In this document: piece by piece, positions 56,950 to 64,000 of the stretch
Layout of the letters: every line of letters starts with the position of its first letter
How positions within the stretch are numbered: position 1 is the first letter of the stretch
Assembly: GCA_035578905.1 (NCBI GenBank)
Contig: JAQJVL010000113.1
Coordinates: 975,001 to 1,039,000 of the forward strand
DNA from: Stictocephala bisonia
Taxonomy: Eukaryota > Arthropoda > Insecta > Hemiptera > Membracidae
Length of the DNA stretch: 64,000 nucleotides
Reading direction: 5' to 3'
Notes under the pieces: generated by a model
Told to the model about the DNA's origin: nothing
Database searches by the model: none
The model's input: only the letters and a program-made list of their open reading frames with translations
Made by a program: the position numbers and the translations under genes

Positions 56950-57840
56950 AGCATTGTGTGAGGAACAATGGAGAGCTGACACTCACGCTAGTCAAACAAT
57001 AGCCTTGTTCCTGTTTACTCGAGTGCTAAGTTTTGCGCTCAGTGTGAATGGATAGTGCTAATATGAAAGGAATCGATGCCTAAGTGAATGGGGTCATAAA
57101 TGGTACTTTCAACACAACTAACTTCCTCTCTAAAGAAAGCTAAAGCTTCTTGTGTTGCAACATAGCTCCTCCACAGTTCCGTCGAAATTGGATCTGCAAG
57201 AAGAGTTTCCACAAGATATTGAACATGAAACAGACTATTATACAAGATTTTACACTTCACAATGGCCGATTAAAATATTTAACCGTTCACCACTAGTGAT
57301 TCTCACTTAGATGAGACATATAGTATTTATTTTCCAATTTCAAAAGGGCGTATTCCTAGGAGAATTTTTAGGGAGTTAGTTGCCTCCGATCCAAAAATTT
57401 GTGTAGGTGAAACCTCCGTTGAATATAAGAAATGGATGTTACTGAATCGTTTCTGGAGAAGTTATATTTAAGAACTAGATATTTAAATGGTTACTATTTA
57501 TGTTATACTGGTTTATTGTTGCAATTGGATTTTCAGAGTAATTCGTCTACACAAACCCATGAATAGCACATAAAAATGTCAAGTAAAACAACATACTTCT
57601 GAAACCAAACTAGATTTAAAATTACAGACTAGATATGCTAAAAAGTGGTAGTACATAAGGATAATGACAAATAATTCAAGTGTTTACGGTAAAGTTATAA
57701 AGATAAAATAAAAATAGCAAACATAAATTATATTTTTCTGTTACGAAATTTGCAATTTAATAAAACATTAGTAACTTTTGGGCCTTCGGTAAGTCAAAAT
57801 AAAATAGTAACTTTTCGGACAATAGTTAAGTACATAAGGT
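56950..57840. other. Unassigned stretch, possibly LINE-derived at its left
   Basis: The minus-strand frame 57039-57260 (73 codons) has no recognised domain. The surrounding DNA may be the decayed 3' part of the RT relic. Confidence 0.3.
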
Positions 57841-57841
57841 G

Positions 57842-58681
57842 TCTTTTTTAAATGGGCTACTATTGTGATCTTGGAAACCATAAGTTTGACAAAAACTTTA
57901 AATGGAGAACCTTATCTTGTTTTTAGAGATAATTAAAAATACATATTTCAAAACTTGAAACACTGCCACCATTTTCCAATATGGCGGAAAACTTTTTTTC
58001 TTATGGAAAACCTTATATTTTATGATTGTTTGTATAGAAATAGCAATTTTATAATTTTTTAAATATTATCAGTTGCTCGATATTTTGCTTAATAACGTAG
58101 ATATGAGAGCTGAAAATATTCAGATTCCTTAAGAAGCTTACCATTGAAATAAAAAATGTTTAAATATGAATTTAAAAAAAATGATCTAATCTACAAACAT
58201 TACAAAGTATATTTGGAAAATGAATGATTCGCTATTCTTTTTTCACGTTGTAACAGAATAATGTATCAAATTATAACACAGAAATTGAAACACATAGGTT
58301 TCTATTTTATCACATATAAATGATATTGCAGCTCTGTTACTATTATCAGCTGTTTAAGTCACCTTCCAATGCAGATCGACAGCTGTTTTAGAAGTTAACT
58401 TAAACATTTGATAAACAGTGCTGCCAACAGACTACAAACAACTGTGAAAAAAATAGTAACATGTTTGGTTTAATGTCTGTGTGATATAATTTAATAAACT
58501 ATGCTTTTAAGTTGTAAAAGAAGAATATCTAAGCATACATTTTCCAAATGTATGTTGTAATGTTTGCATATTTGATAATTCTTTAAAAACCTTCTCTCTA
58601 AAATTAAGGTAAGGTTCCCCATTTAATGTTTTTTGTCAGACTTATAGTTTCCAAGACCACAATGGCGGCCCATTTAAAAAA
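57842..58681. mobile_element. Foldback element, about 840 bp
   Basis: The left arm (tttttaaatgggctactatt, gatcttggaaaccataagtt, ttaaatggagaaccttatct) is the inverted counterpart of 58595-58681 (aggtaaggttccccatttaa, cttatagtttccaagaccac, aatggcggcccatttaaaaa). Further inner pairing: caaacattacaaagtatatt + tggaaaatg (about 58194) with cattttccaaatgtatgttg + taatgtttg (about 58538). No ORF, so it is a non-autonomous foldback/MITE type. Flanks gtacata (left) and tatgtac (right) are themselves inverted, so no clear target duplication. Confidence 0.75.
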
Positions 58682-58689
58682 ATAATTAT

Positions 58690-59260
58690 GTATGTACCAC
58701 ATAACAGTTTTAGATTATTTTATTTATTTTGGCTGCCCATATATAGAACTTTTTTACATAATGAATTAGTTTGTATAAAATTATCAAGTTTATTAAACGT
58801 CCGTTAAGGTTTGAATCATACGTGTGTACTAGAGTACTAGAATGTATTTTGTTAACAGCTCTTTTTAGTTTTACAGACTATGTTTTAGTAAACAGAGAAA
58901 CAGTCTAGCTCATGTAGCTTCCATGTAAAAAAAAAAAAAAAATAATAAAATATCAAAAGAAATAGTGATTTCTCGTCATAAAGCTAAATCCAACACAATC
59001 CAAGATGGCTTTTTGGATTCCAGCTAATCCATTGTTCAGCCTTTGTTGACTATCTCTATTTAATGGATTTAAAATGTTCACTATTTATTGTACACAAACG
59101 CCCCACGCTAGTTCGGAAACTATTTATGTATTGTATATGAAGAAGTTTTGTCAATATAGGTTGAATGATTTTCTTCAGGAAACGTCAGTTTAGTAGATGT
59201 AAAAGCTATTAAACTTTGTGTCGTGTGATTAATTTAAGCTGAAATGAGTTTGTGCGTCAC
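58690..59260. other. AT-rich stretch, nothing recognised
   Basis: Contains a poly(A) run at about 58927-58941. No gene recognised. Confidence 0.3.
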
Positions 59261-59264
59261 TGCT

Positions 59265-61420
59265 GTACATGTCAACCAACAAGGACTTGACTAACCTCCT
59301 TCATGTTGTAACTGTCAACCAACAAGGACTTGACTAAACTCCTTCATGTTGTAACTGTCAACCAACAAGGACTTCACTAAACTCCTTCATGTTGTACCTT
59401 TCAACCAACAAGGACTTGACTAAACTCCTTCATGTTGTAACTGTCAACCAACAAGGACTTGACTAACCTCCTTCATGTTGTAACTGTCAACCTACAAGGA
59501 CTTGACTAACCTCCTTCTTGTTGTAACTGTCAACCTACAAGGATTTGACTAACCTCCTTCATGTTGTAACTGTCAACCACCAAGGACTTGACTAACCTCC
59601 TTCATGTTGTACCTGTCAACCAACAAGGACTTGACTAACCTCCTTCATGCTGTAACTGTCAACCGACAAGGGCTTGACTAACCTCCTTCATGGTGTAACT
59701 GTCAACTGACAAGGACTTGACTAACCTCCTTCATGCTGTAACTGTCAACCGACAAGGGCTTGACTAACCTCCTTCATGGTGTAACTGTCAACTGACAAGG
59801 ACTTGACTAACCTCCTTCATGTTGTAACTGTCAACCAACAATGACTTGACTAACCTCCTTCATGCTGTAACTGTCAACCGACAAGGGCTTGACTAACCTC
59901 CTTCATGGTGTAACTGTCAACTGACAAGGACTTGACTAACCTCCTTCATGCTGTAACTGTCAACCGACAAGGGCTTGACTAACCTCCTTCATGGTGTAAC
60001 TGTCAACTGACAAGGACTTGACTAACCTCCTTCATGTTGTAACTGTCAACCAACAATGACTTGACTAACCTCCTTCATGCTGTAACTGTCAACCGACAAG
60101 GACTTGACTAACCTCCTTCATGTTGTAACTGTCAACCAACAAGGACTTGACTAACCTCCTTCATGTTGTGACTGTCAACCAACAAGGACGTGACTAACCT
60201 CCTTCGTGTTGTAACTGTCAACCAACAAGGACGGTACTAACCTCCTTCATGTTGTAACTGTCAACCAACAAGGACTTGACTAACCTCCTTCATGTTGTAA
60301 CTGTCAACCAACAAGGACGTGACTAACCTCCTTCATGTTGTAACTGTCAACCGACAAGGACTTGACTAACCTCCTTCGTGTTGTAACTGTCAACCAACAA
60401 GGACGTGACTAACATCCTTCATGTTGTAACTGTCAACCAACAAGGACGTGACTAACCTCCTTCATGTTGTAACTGTCAACCGACAAGGACGTGACTAACC
60501 TCCTTCGTGTTGTAACTGTCAACCAACAAGGACTTGACTAACCTCCTTCATGTTGTAACTGTCAACCAACAAGGACGTGACTAACCTCCTTCATGTTGTA
60601 ACTGTCAACCAACTAGGACTTGACTAACCTCCTTCATGTTGTAACTGTCAACCAACAAGGACGTGACTAACTCCTTCATGTTGTAACTGTCAACCAACAA
60701 GGACGTGACTAACCTCCTTCATGTTGTAACTGTCAACCGACAAGGACGTGACTAACCTCCTTCGTGTTGTAACTGTCAACCAACAAGGACGTTACTAACC
60801 TCCTTCATGTTGTAACTGTCAACCGACAAGGACTTGACTAACCTCCTTCGTGTTGTAACTGTCAACCAACAAGGACTTGACTAACCTCCTTCATGTTGTA
60901 ACTGTCAACCGACAAGGACTTGACTAACCTCCTTGATGTTGTAACTGTCAACCAACAAGGACTTGACTAACCTCCTTCGTGCTGTAACTGTCAACCAACA
61001 AGGACGTGACTAACCTCCTTCGTGTTGTAACTGTCAACCAACAAGGACGTGACTAACATCCTTCATGTTGTAACTGTCAACCAACAAGGACTTGACTAAC
61101 CTCCTTCGTGTTGTAACTGTCAACCAACAAGGACGTGACTAACCTCCTTCATGTTGTAACTGTCAACCGACAAGGACGTGACTAACCTCCTTCATGTTGT
61201 AACTGTCAACCGACAATGACTTGACTAACCTCCTTCATGTTGTAACTGTCAACCAACAAGGACTTGACTAACCTCCTTCATGTTGTAACTGTCAACCGAC
61301 AAGGACTTGACTAACCTCCTTCGTGTTGTGACTGTCAACCAACAAGGACTTCAGTAACCTCCTTTGACTAACCTCCTTCGTATTGTAACTGTTAACCGTC
61401 AAGGACTTGACTAACCAGGA
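59265..61420. repeat. 43-bp tandem array, about 50 copies
   Basis: The unit is tgtcaaccaacaaggacttg + actaacctccttcatgttgt + aac. Variants include accgacaagg, gacgtgac, ttcgtgttg and gggcttg. Between about 59648 and 60080 an 86-bp dimer (a gggcttg unit then a tcaactgacaagg unit) and a 129-bp trimer recur, showing local higher-order amplification. The right end is degenerate. Confidence 0.95.
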
Positions 61421-61559
61421 AATTAAAGATTTTTGAGAAAAAAACTTTTGTAAAGGGCCATTTACAGCAGTTTTTAGGAACGTTTTCTTTGTCATTTGCC
61501 TCATATAATCATTGGGTGTACTATAGGTGAGGAAAGAAAACCAATTTTGGTGGCCTATA

Positions 61560-61615
61560 CGTGTTTATGAAGGCGCCAGCTTCTTCAGAATGTGTACTGC
61601 AAAGTTAACTAGTTT
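61560..61615 (-). other. Weak hammerhead-like retroelement end
   Basis: The minus strand reads CTGAAGAAGCTGGCGCCTTC then ATAAACACGTATAGG. The order resembles CTGANGA / stem / GAAACACG, but the second core is mutated. Listed only for comparison with 40215. Confidence 0.2.
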
Positions 61616-61618
61616 TCA

Positions 61619-61815
61619 TAGCCAGTGGACTACCAGTCTAAGGCGTCAGGATTTTGCACGTTAGTTAGAGATAGCGCAGGTTCAGATTCTGACTATGATT
61701 GTTAGTTTTTATTAGTAATATTCACCTTGTACTCTACTGGCTCTCCCCCTCATTGTGTCTAATACGTTATCCACTATTATATCAATAGTCTATGGGGAAT
61801 GAGGTTTATCAATTT
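61619..61815 (+). mobile_element. SINE-C copy
   Basis: The head agccagtggactaccagtct + aaggcgtcagg (tRNA-Leu-like) and diverged B box (aggttcagattctgac) are followed by the body agtaatattcaccttgtact, ctggctctccccctcattgt and tatcaatagtctatggggaa. Confidence 0.8.
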
Positions 61816-62117
61816 AGCTTATTTGATTATTCAATTAATAAATATTGAATTAACTATAAAAAGATTACTTTTGTTTGATACATACATTATGCATAGATAC
61901 ATGAAACATTCGACTTGTGACAGATTTATCACAAATCTAATGTTGCAAGCAAGGCTCCTTTAAAACCACAGTTTATCACCTATCTTGCATGTTGAGATTC
62001 AAAGGCTTGGCCCAAATGGATTTAGCTAGTGGAAGCAGATCATCTTGTAACAATAATATTTTGAATTATTGTAGACTTGGAAACGTGTTTTAGACATTGT
62101 AAATATTCGCACGCAAT

Positions 62118-62722
62118 TGCGTCACCGACAGAAGATGACATCAGAGGTCTTAGAGAGTAATGGTTTACGTAACTAAACAGCATTGTGTTGAGTCCAACAG
62201 CTGATGTCACCGATAGAAGACGACGTCAGAGGTCTTAGAGAGGAATGTTCTACGTAACTAAACAGCATTGTGTTGAGTCCAACAGCTGATGTCACCGACA
62301 GAAGACGACATCAGAGGTCTTAGAGAGTAATGGTCTACGTAACTAAACAGCATTGTGTTCAGTCCAGCAGCTGATGTCACCGACAGAAGTCGACATCAGA
62401 GGTCTTAGAGAGTAATGGTCTACGTAACTAAACAGCATTGTGTTGAGTACAACAGCTGATGTCACCGACAGAAGACGACATCAGAGGTCTTAGAGAGTAA
62501 TTTTCTACGTAACTAAACAGCATTGTGTTGAGTCCAACAGCTGATGTCACCGACAGAAGACGACATCAGAGGTCTTAGAGAGTAATGTGCTACGTAACTA
62601 AACAGCATTGTGTTGAGTCCAACAGCTGATGTCACCGACAGAAGACGACATCAGAGGTCTTAGAGAGTAATGGGCTACGTAATTAAACAGCATTGTGTTG
62701 AGTCCAACAGCTGATGTCACCG
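62118..62722. repeat. 85-bp tandem array, 7 copies
   Basis: tcagaggtcttagagagtaa recurs at 62141, 62226, 62311, 62396, 62481, 62566 and 62651. The unit also contains ctacgtaactaaacagcatt and cagctgatgtcaccgacaga. Few substitutions separate copies. Confidence 0.95.
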
Positions 62723-62724
62723 CA

Positions 62725-63080
62725 ATAATAGATGTTTCCAATCCTAATCAACACAATTGAACAATAAGAGCAAAAATCAAGATAAGCTAAACAAGCAGAC
62801 TAAAATAAATAAGAGTACTTATTACGATAAATTATGTTATGCTAATTAATTGTGCATGCAACTCTTAAATAATAATAATAATAGATATATGTATTTATCA
62901 AATCAATTGACATTAAAGTTTTTCTAGTTATACTGAATTTGAAATTCAATGGAAATATTTGTATGTACTAAAAAATACTTGAAATTAAACATCTACAAAT
63001 TTACAACAATAGAAAATAAACTTGACTTCAATTTGTGTTTTAACCCTTCCGCAATCAAAGTTAACAGAATTAATAATATT
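62725..63080. other. AT-rich stretch, nothing recognised
   Basis: No gene recognised. The frame starting at 62949 merely reads into the LINE end that follows. Confidence 0.3.
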
Positions 63081-63087
63081 ATTAAGG

Positions 63088-63178
63088 TTGAGTGGAAGGT
63101 TGAGTGGAAGAGAGGACTTCATAGTCCTAACTCCGCCTTTAAATAAAGACATTCATTCATTCATTCATTCATTCATTA
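63088..63178 (+). mobile_element. Jockey-type LINE 3' terminus with (ATTC)n tail
   Basis: ttgagtggaaggttgagtgg, gagaggacttcatagtccta, actccgcctttaaataaaga followed by six to seven cattcatt units. This is the extreme 3' end of a well-known style of insect LINE in which an AATAAA-like signal precedes an (ATTC)n tail. The element is drastically 5'-truncated (about 90 bp kept). Confidence 0.75.
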
Positions 63179-63470
63179 AGGTGTGTTTTGTCTTTAAGTA
63201 AATCATACATTTATTTAAGAAAAATACAATTTGTTCAAGTGACAATATTTTGAGATGTTATTATTTTAGTCGAAAAATACACAAAATTTGTAATTTAAAA
63301 AAAATATTAATAATTACATACAGAATAAATTACGTCCAACTAAAAAATTACTTGAAACAAATAAGCTGTGAATACTTAAGTAAAGACACGTTTTTGAAAC
63401 TTTCATTTTTTAGCTTACTATAAATAAAACAAAAGTGCTGGAACTTTGTTAATAAGACGATTTATCACTT

Positions 63471-63545
63471 TTGAAGTTAGATTGGTGCTCCTGTGTGATG
63501 TTTGGTTGGTGCTCCTGTGTGAAGTTAGATTGGTGCTCCTGTGTA
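63471..63545. repeat. 24-bp tandem repeat, 3 copies
   Basis: ttggtgctcctgtgtgaagt-type units start at 63482, 63506 and 63530. Confidence 0.85.
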
Positions 63546-63549
63546 TTAA

Positions 63550-64000
63550 TTGGGCATTTGATCGGTTCTTTCTGACAAGTTTACTGCTTCGTTGGATATT
63601 TGTTGTAATGAAATATAAAACGTTTATAAGTTGGCAACAGTTATGGCTTTTCATTAGTCTTTTGGTATTTGTTATAATCTTAAGATATGGATCACTAATA
63701 TAAAATAGTATATTATGAGAAGAAAATATTATTCATCCATGTCTTATTTATTTATGTAAAAATATTATAATAATAAACTAGCAGACATATTAATTTACTA
63801 TGGGAATTTAATGAAATTGAGAACATAATTATAGTTGACATTTTATTCGTAACTAGTTAATTATTTTTAAGGATAAAAACAAATATCTCCCTCGAACAAT
63901 TTGAATCACCTGAAATAACATAAAGGGCATATTTAGGTATCTGATTTCAAGAAAGATCTCTCAAGACAAGGGAAAATGTCATAAATTCGGCTATAAAATC
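63550..64000. other. AT-rich stretch to window end, nothing recognised
   Basis: No gene or repeat recognised. Confidence 0.3.

Noticed and set aside
57039..57260. 73-codon minus-strand frame
   Set aside because: No domain, and it lies opposite the probable decayed LINE tail.
59265..61420. CRISPR-like array
   Set aside because: 43-bp units are contiguous with no spacers. It is a minisatellite.

Overview
This window is AT-rich, repeat-dense eukaryotic DNA, most likely from an insect. The evidence is: several tRNA-headed SINE families with A/B-box promoters; non-LTR retrotransposon relics (CR1/Jockey-like reverse transcriptase, a LINE 3' end with an (ATTC)n tail); a Penelope-like element with a GIY-YIG domain and a hammerhead-like motif; and degenerate TTAGG/CCTAA tracts, the insect-type telomere motif. 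A large-genome hemipteran is my guess from general experience of such repeat mixtures, and the sequence does not prove it. I found no intact host protein-coding gene and no functional tRNA or rRNA gene. Most long open frames arise from tandem repeats whose period is a multiple of three, or from SINE/LINE sequence. One short frame (40344-40532) could be a terminal exon, but I cannot identify it.

Layout. 1-9 kb: a foldback element cut by the window edge, a LINE-like poly(A) tail, a single-copy tRNA-like SINE, short tandem repeats, two inverted copies of a family carrying degenerate telomeric repeat, the first dispersed 36-bp minisatellite, and SINE-A and SINE-C copies. 9-20 kb: SINE-A/B/C copies, repeat D, a doubly truncated RT fragment (about 13.8-14.4 kb) and a converging TTAGG/CCTAA tract. 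20-29 kb: an irregular satellite (21.96-22.79 kb), a 116-bp array (22.96-24.48 kb) and a 60-bp array (25.34-28.58 kb) with higher-order structure. 29-38 kb: old duplicated repeat H, an (AT)n tract, a near-perfect hairpin, an RT pseudogene split by the mobile 36-bp minisatellite, and long interspersed repeat I. 38-46 kb: the Penelope-like relic, an RTE-type element, repeat K, SINE-B copies and the second copy of repeat I. 46-55 kb: a polypyrimidine tract, a foldback transposon with subterminal repeats, a LINE C-terminal relic on the minus strand and small satellites. 55-64 kb: the second copy of H, an RT relic, a third foldback element, a 43-bp array of about 50 copies, an 85-bp array and a LINE 3' end.

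How the parts relate. This is an archive of mobile and tandem DNA rather than a set of cooperating genes. Four points stand out: (i) a 36-bp minisatellite occurs at five sites, twice inside other mobile elements, which suggests a mobile unit carries it; (ii) two SINE families with different tRNA-like heads share one 3' tail; (iii) a well-preserved hammerhead-ribozyme-like fold lies just downstream of the Penelope GIY-YIG relic, with weaker look-alikes elsewhere; (iv) the major arrays show higher-order repeats. All repeat boundaries were set by eye.
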